From NCBI GenBank assembly GCA_024138025.1, contig JAMXBD010002245.1, positions 156,733 through 220,732 of the forward strand: a stretch of 64,000 nucleotides of DNA. The letters are read 5' to 3'. How positions within the stretch are numbered: the stretch's first letter is position 1; every line of letters begins with the position of its first letter. The stretch comes from Combretum micranthum. Lineage: Eukaryota; Streptophyta; Magnoliopsida; Myrtales; Combretaceae. The notes under the pieces are model-generated. The model was not told where the DNA came from. It was given only the letters and a program-made list of their open reading frames with translations, and did not search any database. The position numbers and the translations under genes are program-made. Positions 36,479 to 47,430 of this stretch are shown here, one piece after another.

Positions 36479-38470
36479 ATGCTTTTGCAAACAATTATCG
36501 AGTTTTTGTATCTGTGGGAGGTTCGATTAGGTGTCATACTTAGCATGTCAATACAAGTCATTCTTTTCATTTTTGGGTCTCGAAGGAAAATTTCAGAAGC
36601 AGTTTCACTTAAGATTTTACTCTGGTGTGCATATGTTTCTTCTGATGCAGTGGCAATTCTTTCACTTGGTCTTCTTGTCCGAAATAGAGGAGAATTGTTG
36701 AAAGGGGAGCCACTGCAAAACCGTCAACTACATTTCTTGTGGGTGCCATTCTTGATCTTACATCTTGGAGGACCAGACACCATCACTGCCTACTCCTTAG
36801 AAGATAATAAGCTATGGTTGAGACATTTCCTCAATCTAGTTATTCAGGTAGGAGTGGCACTCTATGCTATTATTGAATCCTGGAACAACCATAATCCTCT
36901 TACATATTTGGTGATTCCTACATATATATTGGGAGCTGTCAAATATTGTGAGAGAATATGGGCTCTCAAATCTGCAACATTTAAACAAATATATCATCGA
37001 TTTGCTTCAAAGAGGGATGGCCATCATAGAGGTACTTATTTTGCTGATGTTTTCCAATTCCTATCCATATTGGTGCATCGTTTTACAAATAGAACATTGT
37101 ATGGTGTTATGCCTGTGCCATTGGATTTTTGCAAGGCCTTCATGTTAGTGGAGACTGAGATAGGGCTCATGTATGATTTGTTATATACAAAAGCTTTATC
37201 AATTTATTCTTGGTTGGGCATCTGTCTACGATGTGTATATTTGGTGACATCCATAGCAACAATGACTATCTTCGTTATTATACACAAACACAATGAGGCC
37301 AAGTGGTCTTACCCATTATCGGATGTCTTGATCACCTATTTTGTGATGACTGGTGCGGTTATATTAGAGATATATGGTGTCATCGTGATTGTATTCTCCG
37401 ATTGGACATTAATTTGGTTGGATAGATATCAAAATGATAATGCCCTTGCGAAATCTCTGTTTCAAATTATTCACACATGGAGTAGACCTTTGTTTGGTGA
37501 GAAAAGATGGTCAAGAAGAATGAAGCAGTATGACATTCTTAGAAGTCTTGCCGTTGACCAACCTGGAAACGAAAGAAGAATCCGTGACGTTTTACCTTTC
37601 TCTTTATTGCCATGGGAGGAGATTGATGCCTTTTTCGAGAAAGATGTCGACAAAACATCACAATTTGATACATTTGCAGGAGATGATGATGTCAACGGAG
37701 TAAGAAAACTGAGTTACGCGGCAATTCTTGATTGGCTCAACAAGTTTAGGAAGGGAAGGCCTGATGAGGGAACGATCAATTTTACTGAGTTTCTTCGTAG
37801 TGAAGTAGTTGGTGAGACTACTCTTAAACGGGATGGTACTGATGTTAAGTTTAAACCAGATTCTACTGAGCATGCACATGCACTATTCACTTGGCACATT
37901 GCTACTACTCTCTGTTACTATTCCGATAAAAAAAAAATGGAGTCCTCTGATGGTAAGGCTGTTGCTGGTGTTGATGGATCAAAAGCTGGTTCCAAACGTA
38001 ATGCAAGTAGATACGTATCTCAATATTTGATGTATTTAGCACGGTTTCATGAGAAAATGCTACCCCCAGGAAACTATAAACAGCTATTCGAACAAATGGA
38101 GTCATACATATGTGATTTGAAGAGATATAATTGTGATTATGTGCAATTGCTTGAAGCTGTAAGAAAAAGGCGCGGTGTACCAAGTTCTCCTATGGGTAAT
38201 ATTGCAGCAATTGCTGCAACCAGAGATGGAGTGAAACTAGCAGTTAAATTGCTGGACAGCTTTGATGATGTAGCAAAGAGATGGGAGATGATAGCTGAAT
38301 ATTGGATCAACATGCTTATATACGTTGCAAGCCACCGAAGATGGGAAGAGCATGTACAAATGCTTACCGAAGGAGGTGGAGAATTTATTACGCATGTTGC
38401 TTTTGTACTGGCACTCGCATCCTCATCCTACACGTATGAACGAGTTGCACGTCTCTTTTTCATGATGTAG
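36479..38470 (+). CDS. DUF4220/DUF594 membrane protein
   Basis: Intact single-exon gene of 663 codons. I chose ATG 36479; the upstream in-frame GTG would only add a lysine-rich stretch from the leader. The N-terminal half is DUF4220, with probable membrane segments at about residues 17-34, 45-67, 84-98 and 117-135. Its hallmark LGGPDTITAYSLEDN lies at about residues 96-110. More hydrophobic segments (ICLRCVYLVTSIATMTIFVI, then VILEIYGVIVIVF) follow. The C-terminal part is DUF594 (HEKMLPPGNYKQLF, then AEYWINMLIYVASH and GGEFITHVAF). The family is large, clustered and plant-specific. Its biochemical role is not established, so I give none. Two decayed relatives lie downstream in the same orientation. 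This is the only gene here with no visible lesion. Confidence 0.92.
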   Translation: MLLQTIIEFLYLWEVRLGVILSMSIQVILFIFGSRRKISEAVSLKILLWCAYVSSDAVAILSLGLLVRNRGELLKGEPLQNRQLHFLWVPFLILHLGGPDTITAYSLEDNKLWLRHFLNLVIQVGVALYAIIESWNNHNPLTYLVIPTYILGAVKYCERIWALKSATFKQIYHRFASKRDGHHRGTYFADVFQFLSILVHRFTNRTLYGVMPVPLDFCKAFMLVETEIGLMYDLLYTKALSIYSWLGICLRCVYLVTSIATMTIFVIIHKHNEAKWSYPLSDVLITYFVMTGAVILEIYGVIVIVFSDWTLIWLDRYQNDNALAKSLFQIIHTWSRPLFGEKRWSRRMKQYDILRSLAVDQPGNERRIRDVLPFSLLPWEEIDAFFEKDVDKTSQFDTFAGDDDVNGVRKLSYAAILDWLNKFRKGRPDEGTINFTEFLRSEVVGETTLKRDGTDVKFKPDSTEHAHALFTWHIATTLCYYSDKKKMESSDGKAVAGVDGSKAGSKRNASRYVSQYLMYLARFHEKMLPPGNYKQLFEQMESYICDLKRYNCDYVQLLEAVRKRRGVPSSPMGNIAAIAATRDGVKLAVKLLDSFDDVAKRWEMIAEYWINMLIYVASHRRWEEHVQMLTEGGGEFITHVAFVLALASSSYTYERVARLFFMM

Positions 38471-39120
38471 CACAGGTACTGATACATATATATATAGGAC
38501 TCAAATTCAATTATCTTTAGCTATAAATACGATGATAAGAAGAAATCAATTAAAAGAAACAAAGGATATATGTGTGTGTGTGTGGTGGGACTTACCAAAT
38601 TCTGTATATAACAAATACTAATTAATATAGAAGTGCATATTAAGTTAGAATTTTGAGACTTTTTGTACCCTGTAAGTTTTCACTAATAAGTTATTTATCT
38701 TTTTTATGTAAATAACATGATATTGAAATTAGAGATAATGTGTGCGGATGCATTCAAATTAGCTTTATTAAAAGGAAAGTTATGAGCAACATTGATATTA
38801 AAATAAATTATAATTCACTTCGTGATTCGCATTACTTAGAATGTTAATTAGAAAAAAAAATAATGTTTAAAATGTTAATATCATTAGGAAACTCATGATT
38901 GTTTAATTACATCTAATGATATTAATCTAATGCATGTTCCTATTATGATTTTTAAAAAATCAATGCAGTGATTGGATGCAACAGCCGAGGACGAGGCGGA
39001 TGATGTGGACGATTGGATCAGGAAGCACATATGGCCCATGTTGTTTAGGATTTTCAACGATGTGAAGTTTTTTAATTTATATGTTTTCTTTATAATAATA
39101 AACCTTCGCATAGTTTATTT
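38471..39120 (+). other. 3' region of the DUF4220 gene with a coding-like block
   Basis: Six bases after the stop there is ACAG/GTACTG, a possible donor. At 38976 CAATGCAG precedes a block (38977-39110) that reads LDATAEDEADDVDDWIRKHI and on to FRIFNDVKFF without a stop. If spliced it would be a 3' UTR exon, or a leftover exon of another gene. I do not recognise the peptide. Confidence 0.35.
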
Positions 39121-39574
39121 TCTGTTATGTGAAACAAATTGAAAGACTTGTTGGAGTTTAATTCTCAAGGTTGTAATAATGTTGCCGAAGGTCAAGTTCC
39201 GGAGGCTATTATAGTTTGTGTGACTGATGGTTTGTAATAATGGTTTGCAATAATGGTTTGCATTTACCCGCATTGAAAGAGAAGATATCAAACATTGCTT
39301 CATTCTATAGCTTAAGAATATTCTTCTGTAAAGTAAAGGTAAAGACTACTACGACTATTAAAACCTATTTTTAAGGAAAGAACAATAATATATTCTCTAA
39401 AGGGTGAGCTTGGATATCATTATCATTGTATAAATATTACATGATAGTGTTATGTCTCTCCTAAAAAAATTAATTAAATGTCGAGTTTATACATATATAC
39501 ATACATAAATAAAATGCATACCTACATGTATATACATAAATATATATAACTTGAGTGCAAACTTCCAAAATTAA

Positions 39575-40470
39575 CCAAGTTTTTATAAACATGGGAGATC
39601 AAAATAGTTACTATACATAACATGTCAATACGCAGAATTCTTATATTCTTTTGTTCTTAGAAGAAGATTTAAGAAGCAATGTGGACTAAATACTAGTATG
39701 TTGTACACATGTTTATGATGACAGAACGGTTACTTTTTGACTTTGTTTCCTTGCCTAAAAATAAAGGATATCGTTGCAAGAAGACTAACAACTACATTTG
39801 TTATAGGTATCATTCCTAATTTTGCGCCTCAAAGGACCGAACACGATTACTGTCTTTTCTCAGAAGATATTGAAATACTTGCACAATTTAGTTATTAAAG
39901 TCCCTATGACACTTTACGCAATCATTGTATCTTGGAACAACCATATTCCTCTTACACACACACATATATGGGGTAATTCCCATTTATGTATTGAGGGTTG
40001 GCATATTCTATGAGAGAATATGGGCATTAAATCAACAAAAGTAGACATATAATTTTTTGTTTTATTGATATGTAGGGAATTATTGAGGAAGAAACTTATA
40101 TTAATGAAGTTTATTAGTTTCTATGCATGTTGACATCTCACTTTGTAGATAGATTAGTACTTAGTACATACATTATCCATCGCAAAGATGTTGTTATGAA
40201 AAAATAAATTAAAAAAAAAACCACCACGGAGGTCTTATGTTGTGTTATTGACCAATTCTCATCAGGGCATCTTCTTATGTTCTGTGATCAGGTTCCAATT
40301 TCCATCAATAGCTACATTGATTTCCCTGTTATTGTGTACAAATACAATGCACCTAAGCATTGTCGTATGTCTTGGAACACTTTTTTTTTTTCATTTTAAT
40401 GATTAGTGTGGTAATTTTAGTGATATATGTAGTCATTTTGTTTCTTTTTTTTCCCCTCATAATGAGCATT
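39575..40470 (+). pseudogene. DUF4220 pseudogene fragment 1
   Basis: Aligns by eye with the intact DUF4220 gene over its first half. Matching stretches are ACATGTCAATAC (at ~39618), the GPNTITVFSQ stretch (39831, equivalent to GPDTITAYSL), TLYAIIVSWNNHIPL, the AGAGAATATGGGC word at 40012 and SIATLIS at about 40310. Stops and frameshifts break it throughout. It is in tandem with, and oriented like, the intact gene. After about 40470 the similarity ends in A/T-rich insertion sequence. Confidence 0.75.
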
Positions 40471-40639
40471 GATTTCTCCTAATAAACAACACTAAAATCC
40501 AAGAGAGCAATTATAGCCCGAGTTGTGTCCCCCACAAGTATAACATGTTAAGGCTTTACGAATTTTGTTGTAAAATCGATTTTTTTTTCTAATTTTGTGA
40601 AAACATTGCATGTAACATTCTATTCGTAAATTAATATAG

Positions 40640-40935
40640 ATAAATGTCAAATTTGATACTTGGCACAAAAATTCAATTTGGTATATAAATTTTTAAGTGG
40701 TTTATTTAATACCCAATCAAATTTTTGTAGTTATTTTTATTATCTTTTTAATATCGTTTGTTGCATTCATTAATATGAAATAGGTAGCCTAATATTGAGT
40801 ATTTAATATTTTTCCTAACATTATCTAGTATTGATAGGCTAGCTCCTTCACATCAATATACATACCAAACAGTGTTATTGATGTGGTAAAAAATAGCCAC
40901 AAAAAATTTGATTAGATATTTGTTTTTATGCAAAA
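40640..40935. mobile_element. MITE-like imperfect palindrome
   Basis: The arms at about 40715-40800 and 40838-40925 are imperfect reverse complements. Left-arm landmarks ATCAAATTTTTGTAGTTATTTT, GTTTGTTGCAT and GGTAGCCTA pair with GCCACAAAAAATTTGAT, ATACCAAAC and TAGGCTAGC in the right arm. Total length is about 0.3 kb. It lies between the two DUF4220 relics. Confidence 0.5.
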
Positions 40936-42640
40936 CAAATTGTGGTTAATAGATAAATAATTATTTTATAGCCTCTACGAAAGATGTTTTTGTTTAGACT
41001 TGCAATCAAGATTCTACATCATTTGCCAAAATCTCTTATCAACCACATGTGATGAAGAGGCTATATCAAAACCATTATTTGGACAAACACTTTTTAGAAA
41101 AAGATAGCTAGTTTTCACTGAATAATGAGATTCAAAAGGTGATTCAATATCAAAGTGTTCCTAATCAAAGGTATTATCACAGTTCAATTCACAGGATTGA
41201 TCATTGATGCAAATATTTATGTTTTTTATCTTAGATAAATTGGTTATAGTTGTTAACAACCTCTTTCTCCTTACGTTTTGGATAACCAAAACAAGCTCTT
41301 CGAATATTTTCCTTATTGATTAAGCAACCTTAAACAAGCTCTTAGGGTTTAATTTATCAATCATAAAGAAAGAGAGATTACCAATTCATGCCAACAAATC
41401 AAAGCATGATCTATTTAGACCAGATTTTATATTCTCATAACACAAATCAATCATCTATTTCATAATCGATCATGTTATTGTACCACAAATATTAGAATAA
41501 CCAAATTTGGTATTCTAATTGGCAATTTATCATTATGCTAATTGAACAAACGGATTCTAATTTGCATCAATCAAACAAGATGATAATGACAAAAAAAAGC
41601 AAAAGATATATAAATATCCAAAATAAAAATCAGAACAAAACAAATCAATTAGATCTCACAATCTTTGTAGAACCAAATTTGCAACAATCCTTTCGTTAGA
41701 AAAATAGGACTTAGCTACTCATCTCCATGCAATCCTCACTCTTTCTCTCAGGTTTTTTGAAGTATAAGGAATGAATGAAACAAGATTTGTTCGACACAAA
41801 CTTATAAAATAAAATCTGCAATTTCATCAGTCACAACATACACTGGTAATTGGCATACATATCCAGTGTTCAATATAAATTTAAATTCAAGACGAGAATG
41901 CTGTCGGCTTTCTTGTATATTGTCACCTTTGGTTCTACACTGGTGTCTACACCGATGGCTTTGAATTTGATTTAGTCGGCATATGTTGATCTTGACCAAT
42001 TTTCAAAAAGACCACATAGGAGGTGTTGAAAGCAGCATTGGAGGCGGCTTTAAAGTTTTTGCTACTGTGGACATGCAAGGCTAGCAAAACGCTGGTAGCT
42101 TATGTCTCCTAGTGGCCGGCATAGGTTGTTAAATATTGAACGCTGGCGAATTCTGCAATGAAGGCTGGTAGCATAGTTGTTGGCATTTAAAGTTTTTTAT
42201 TTTTGGCATGGTTTATGCCATCCAAACGTCGGCGACGTTAAACTTCCAAGAGCCGGTGTACAGATGAATTTCTAAGGCTGATGAGCTCTGTTCCCAAGCT
42301 AGCTTTGCTGCTTCCAAAATTTGCGTGTTGAGTGTAAGTCAGCAGTATAAACCCTGTTTTGGCTGGCCTATTTTGTTCCTTGATTTCAAATGTACATAAA
42401 TCTTCTCTAAACTTGTTTGTATTTTCTTTAATGCTTCCTTCAAGACTTGAAATAACACATAAACATACTTAAGTACCAATTCATCATAATTTCTATAGAA
42501 TCGATAACAAATTAACATGGTCTGTTCAATAAAAATTGAGTATGGTTTGTCTTTAACAAAATGGAATTGTGATACTTTTCACATTGTACACTACATCAAT
42601 ATAGCCTCTCAAATCTATAAAAATATAATGTATAAATATG
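40936..42640. other. Repeat debris between DUF4220 relics
   Basis: No gene. 41880-42320 is rich in GGC/GCC words such as CCGGCATAGG, GCTGGTAGC and GTCGGCGACG. On the minus strand it reads AACCTATGCCGGCCA, close to the GGCAACCTATGCCGCCAGC near the start of the solo LTR family at 35309 and 46557. A related, more decayed LTR or leader on the minus strand is likely. Confidence 0.4.
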
Positions 42641-42649
42641 TGATTTATT

Positions 42650-44790
42650 AATATGTGGACAATTATTAAGAAAGGTACTTGTCTAAATGAAGTTTATTTG
42701 TTTCTATCCATGTTGACATCTGTAGATGCAAGGTTCTTCGTAAGGTAATTATGCGCGTGTCATGTGGATTTCATGTCTTCTACATAACTTCAATCGATGA
42801 AATGACACTTAATTAAAGGATGAGTTGGTGAGAAAGATACGAAAGGAGAAACAAATAGTTTCAGTATCTCAAATACACAAGTGACAAGCAAGGAAGCTTT
42901 GAGTAAACCTTGCACGTTAATCTTACAATTCTTAAATAGTTGAAGTAGAAATCACTTAAGTTGTCTTGTTTAATCTTTGTGAAAGGATTCTTCTTTATGG
43001 AATGTTATTGGTCTTCTCTCTCTCTCTCTCTCTCCAAAAGTTGGAAATGAGGAGGAGAGACCAAATATTTATAAGCACTTGGTATGGATGACAATTGTCA
43101 TGGCATCTTAGTGATTGATCGATGACATGGAGCAAGCTCAATTCATGCAACTCTTGAATGAGCTCCTCATGGGCTAAGGTCATTGGCCATCCTTTTATGT
43201 GCATGTGCCTACCTAAAAAAAGTTGAACAAGACGGATCGATCCAACTATTCCTATTTCAAGCCTACCAAGTCGAATCCCCCAAGACATCTCAATAAATAG
43301 AACCAAACCCGTTAGGCCTTATCACATAGCTTATGAGTCAAGCATAAACAAAATGATAATAATTATTTATAGTTTTAATCCCATTTCCATTTTGCTCCAT
43401 GACCAAAATTCTTTGGATAGAGTTAAAGGATTTTGGGCATCGCTTGCACTTTTGTATAGTTTCATCACTACTCGGCACATGCATGTTATAAGATGGCACT
43501 ACTACAACGAAGTGCGAGCTAAGACTCATGTATGATTTGTTATATAAGAAGGCATTATTAATCTATTCTACATGGGGCATTTGTCTACGTTGTGTGTATT
43601 TGGTTTCATCCATTGCAACATTGCTTTCCTTTGTCATCAAACACAAACAAATGAGGTCTAACCATTATCCACTATCGGATGTTTTGATTACATATTTGTT
43701 GATGATGGGTATAGTTATTATAGAGATATATGCAGTTATTTTGGTTGTTTTCTCAAATTGGACATTAATATGGCTGGATAGATGCAAAAATCTCTATGCC
43801 CTTGGGAAATTTCTGTCCTAAATTATTTGTACGTCTAGTAGAACATTGTTTAATGATCAGAAGAAAGGTCAAGAAGAATGAAGTAGCATAACATGCTTAA
43901 AAGTCGCATTATCCAACTCACAATCTGGAAAGTTTCTCCTCTCCCTTTATTGCCTCTATAATGGAAGAAAGAGTTTGACACCATTTCCGTGGAAGGTGAT
44001 GCTGATGGCATGAAAGAATAGGTTTTCATGGCAATCTATGTTTGGAGTAGTAATTTTCGTCATTATGGCATTTTCTGAGTTTATGTATCAAAGCTTTCCA
44101 GGAGATTCGTCCATGGATGTGTGGAATAGTGTCGTATCACTGACGACTTTGCGATACTTCAAGGAGAGCGTGGTCAATGGTGAATTTTGTAAGACCTTAT
44201 TTGAGTGGCACATTGCTACTCTATTTAGTATTATTCCAATAAGAGTAAAATAGCGCAGGTCCTTGTTAGAGAAAGAGTTGGTCCCTATTACAAAACTAGA
44301 AGACACCTTTTCGACTATTTATTGTACCTTGTACAGTGTTGAGAGAATATGCTACATCTTGGAAATTACAAACAAACATACGAGCACCTAGCGATGCTTA
44401 TAGATCATTATCTTCAACATCATAATATTACGACCATAGAAGATGCCTGTGATCGGTTCCTCAAGCAAGGAAGGGAAATGATGGATCATCGAAATAAGGA
44501 AAACTAAAAAAAGTAGATTTAAATAGAGGATCTAGCGAGACAGGCGACCATGCTAGGAGATTGGTTGTGCGAATACATTACGGTAGGTGAATGATTATAA
44601 CAGTTTCCCAGGTAGCAAATGGGTGATGATCAGTAAAGTATGGGTCCATCTGCTTGTGTAAGCTGCGAGCCAGCATAAATATGTAGAACATGTACAGCAA
44701 CTTAAGCGTGGTGGAGAATTCATTACCCATGTTGCAGTTTTAATGGCACATGCGTGTCACTTATTGATTTCAATTTGTTATGATTTGATA
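42650..44790 (+). pseudogene. DUF4220/DUF594 pseudogene fragment 2, interrupted
   Basis: A second relic. 42660-42745 matches the middle of the intact gene, then foreign sequence fills 42746-43507. From 43508 the homology resumes (LMYDLLYKKAL, GICLRCVYLVSSIA, YPLSDVLITYLLMMG, VVFSNWTLIWLDR) with an open frame of 97 codons to 43821. Further broken pieces follow: EWHIAT at about 44200, a MLHLGNYKQ-like stretch at about 44350, and GGEFITHVAVLMA at about 44712, which is the end of DUF594. Because 40060-40140 and 42650-42740 overlap in content, fragments 1 and 2 come from different gene copies. Confidence 0.75.
43012..43034. repeat. (TC)n microsatellite
   Basis: A TC dinucleotide run inside the foreign segment that splits DUF4220 relic 2. 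Confidence 0.85.
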
Positions 44791-45559
44791 CATTTAGAGG
44801 TGAGGATTGCTCGTGTGTTTGTATATGTATACATATATATATATATATATTTGCTTCACGTAAAGCATTAATAATATTTAAAATAAAATCCAAATTTGGC
44901 AAATATGTGAACTACTAAGTAAAAGGTGTGTCGAATTGAATATAATTGCACTAAAGTTGTTTTTTTAAGAGCCAAGTTTAATGTAATTTAAACCTATTTC
45001 TTCAAGAAACCAGTTTAGCATGTTTAGTTTTTGGATTATTTTTAACATCATTGTATTTATGTAAATTTTTATTAAAAATTTTCCTCCTTAACCCTTGCTT
45101 TTCATGTGGAAAAGGAAAAAAAAAATATGACGAATTAGAAAAAAAAGAAATCCAAAAAGATTTTTTAAAACAAAAAACAGAAACGGAAAAAAAAAAAAGG
45201 AGTCGAGTTGAAAATTGCATATTAATGTTATAGGTTTTTAGTGGAGTTAAAAGTGCCTATATACAGTTTGATTAGATTTGAGCTACTTGAATAAGATGAA
45301 TGAATTTTATCAAAGCTAATATTTTCCAAGTTATTCCGGATTATTAGTACTCATGATCAAGCAAAATAGTCAATTTAAATTAATTGTGGTTTTAAACGAG
45401 ACAGCGATTGGACCTGATGTTTATTTCATTAAAAAAATGGTTAAATAAAATACCAAATCAAGAACAACCTTAAGTCATAATCCAAACAAATTGAAATTTA
45501 CACCAGTGATTCAATATACACAATACACACATCTAACGATATATACACACCTTTTTTGC

Positions 45560-46520
45560 TTCTTACCACTTCTAAAACTTTCTCAAACAATCCAGCCTTA
45601 GCTTTTCCAGCCACCTTTTCATGGAGTTCTTTCCCGTCTTGCACTTCTTCTGTTTTGGTTTATTGTGCAAGTAAATTTACCAAAGTTAGACGTTTGCAAA
45701 CTTATATATGAAAACTAGATTTTATTTCCTCCAACGTGCATACGTTAACATAATCCTGATCAGATAAGTAAATCTACCACAGTTACAGGATGGTTTATTA
45801 GGTGTCTCGTAGGAGTCTGAGTTCTAAGCTTGAAGTCCAGCACAATCATGTTTTCAATGGTCCTAGAGAGCTCTACTCCTATAAGCATGTCTTTCAACTA
45901 AACACACACAATCACTCAACTTAAGGGAAGATATGTAAAAAATGTGCTTGTTAAACGAATGCTCACCTTGGAAGTTTTTATAGTTGCTTGTTTCATGGAA
46001 TTCACTTAGAATTTTGTGTTACACTAATCAATTGTAATCTCTTATGAGGTTACATACATCAGTGGCTTTTACCAAGGGGTTGTAGAAGACAATTACAGTG
46101 GTTGGCTTCAATGGAGATGGTGAACAAGCATAGAAAATACAAAACTGGCTTCTAGTTTTTAAGAAAACAAAAACCGTTTTCCACTTTTTCCTAGACATAT
46201 GGTTAACCATCACCATGGCCATTGGCTGCCACCTTTACCTTCTACAATGACTTACCATTAAAAAGCGTAAGTAGACACAATCTCTTGAGATTATGTGATA
46301 AATATTTTGAAATTTTGAAAACTTTGAATGTAACAAATATAGAACAAATTCTAGATGACACTTTCAGTAAAACAAACAGGTAGAATTGAGACAAAAACAC
46401 GTATGCATATAGAAAGGAGTCAGCAAAATTTTCTTATTACCGCAAGTTTCTTGTCCGCAACATCCCTCTTTGCTTGCTCTGTTGTCCCAGATAGATGCAG
46501 ATATAAGACCATTTTCAATT
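45560..46520 (-). other. Exon-like segments, unidentified gene fragment
   Basis: On the minus strand two short blocks look coded and end at donor-like sites. The first is 46440-46515 (MVLYLHLSGTTEQAKRDVAD, then KKLA, then GTAATAAG). The second is about 45565-45650 (EVQDGKELHEKVAGKAKAGL, then FEKVLEV, then GTAAGA, preceded by AAAACAG). Between them, 45775-45895 is open for about 40 codons (SRTIENMIVLDFKLRTQTPT). I do not recognise these peptides. They could be later exons of the p23 relic upstream on this strand or a captured gene fragment. Confidence 0.3.
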
Positions 46521-46556
46521 GAGAACAGTAAAGCAAGTGAAAATAAAGAGAACAAA

Positions 46557-47093
46557 TGATGCAGCATAAGATGAAGAGATGGAAAATCCTATGCTGGCAA
46601 CCTATGCCGCCAGCCTTTAGTTCTACACTGTCGGTGTTGGAGGGGCGTACTTTACATGTCTTTTGGGTTTTTCGAATTTGTAATTAATAATACAGTCAAT
46701 GCCTTTAGAATATATTTAATATTTTTAAAGAATAATTTTTAGTGTCATTTAGTATGATTTTTAATAGGATTTAATGTTTTTTTAATAGGATTTCAGTTTC
46801 ATTGGATTTAATGTCTTTTAATAGGTTCTAGTCCTTTTTTGGTTATGGCAACTTTCAAGCTTGCTTATATATATATAAGCCTATGACATATGAGATATAG
46901 ATTGTTTGTTTTGAATGAAATTTCTTTGAGTGTTCTCTCTATTCCAAAAACTCATTATCTTTGTGTAGATTTCAACTTTTGATGCCAGATTTCTAGGTAT
47001 TCTCAGAATCAATAGATATTTGAAGATCACAATCCGGGTATTTGTGCGTGAATCAACATCTTGCGATAGTTTCCTTTTATTTCCGCTGCATCA
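46557..47093 (+). mobile_element. Solo LTR (Copia-type), copy 2
   Basis: 537 bp from TGATGCAG to CTGCATCA, a perfect 8-bp terminal inverted repeat, flanked by the 5-bp target-site duplication ACAAA (46552-46556 and 47094-47098). Same family as 35309-35900 but about 55 bp shorter because of a deletion in the T-rich internal repeats. It inserted a few bases past the splice donor of an exon of the p23-like relic, which lies on the other strand. Confidence 0.88.
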
Positions 47094-47106
47094 ACAAATA
47101 GCCTAC

Positions 47107-47430
47107 CATTCTCATCTTCTTCATCAACCCTTATCCCACTCGACTTTCAAAAAGACAGGAGGCTTCCCTTCCAGTTTAATCAACCTATCCTACCATTTTT
47201 CCTCTACTTTTTTTATCACTCATGTTATGCTTCTCACGCCAACATTATATTTGCTCTCCTGAGGAACATACACCATTCCTAGTTACTAACACACGTACCT
47301 AACACCATATGTTTTTGAACCTTAACATTGATCTTATCAAGCAATTCAAGGTCAACTTCATACAGGATTTCATCCCTAGTGGTAGAGAATATAAATCTGC
47401 CCTCAGGTTCTAACTGAAGATTTCAAAGCC
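47107..47430 (-). pseudogene. p23-like HSP90 co-chaperone pseudogene (two exons)
   Basis: Two exons of a p23/SBA1-type CS-domain co-chaperone on the minus strand. The first (about 47430-47321) reads LQLEPEGRFIFSTTRDEILY then EVDLELLDKINV and ends at AAG/GTTC. The second (47258-47107) starts after CTCAG, reads ESKYNVGVRSI, then VIKKVEEKW, DRLIKLEGKPPVFLKVEWDK and VDEEDENG, and ends at G/GTAGGC. p23 proteins bind HSP90 through this beta-sandwich, and the W-D-K-W-V-D-E motif is a family signature. Lesions: TGA after VGVRSIT, TAG where the second Trp of the WW pair should be, and a two-base loss just after VEWDK. The first part of the gene is not visible upstream, and the solo LTR sits in the next intron. 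Confidence 0.7.

Noticed and set aside
35309..47093. One 11.8-kb full-length LTR retrotransposon bounded by the two LTRs
   Set aside because: Each LTR has its own, different 5-bp target duplication on both sides, and genes lie between them, so they are separate solo LTRs.
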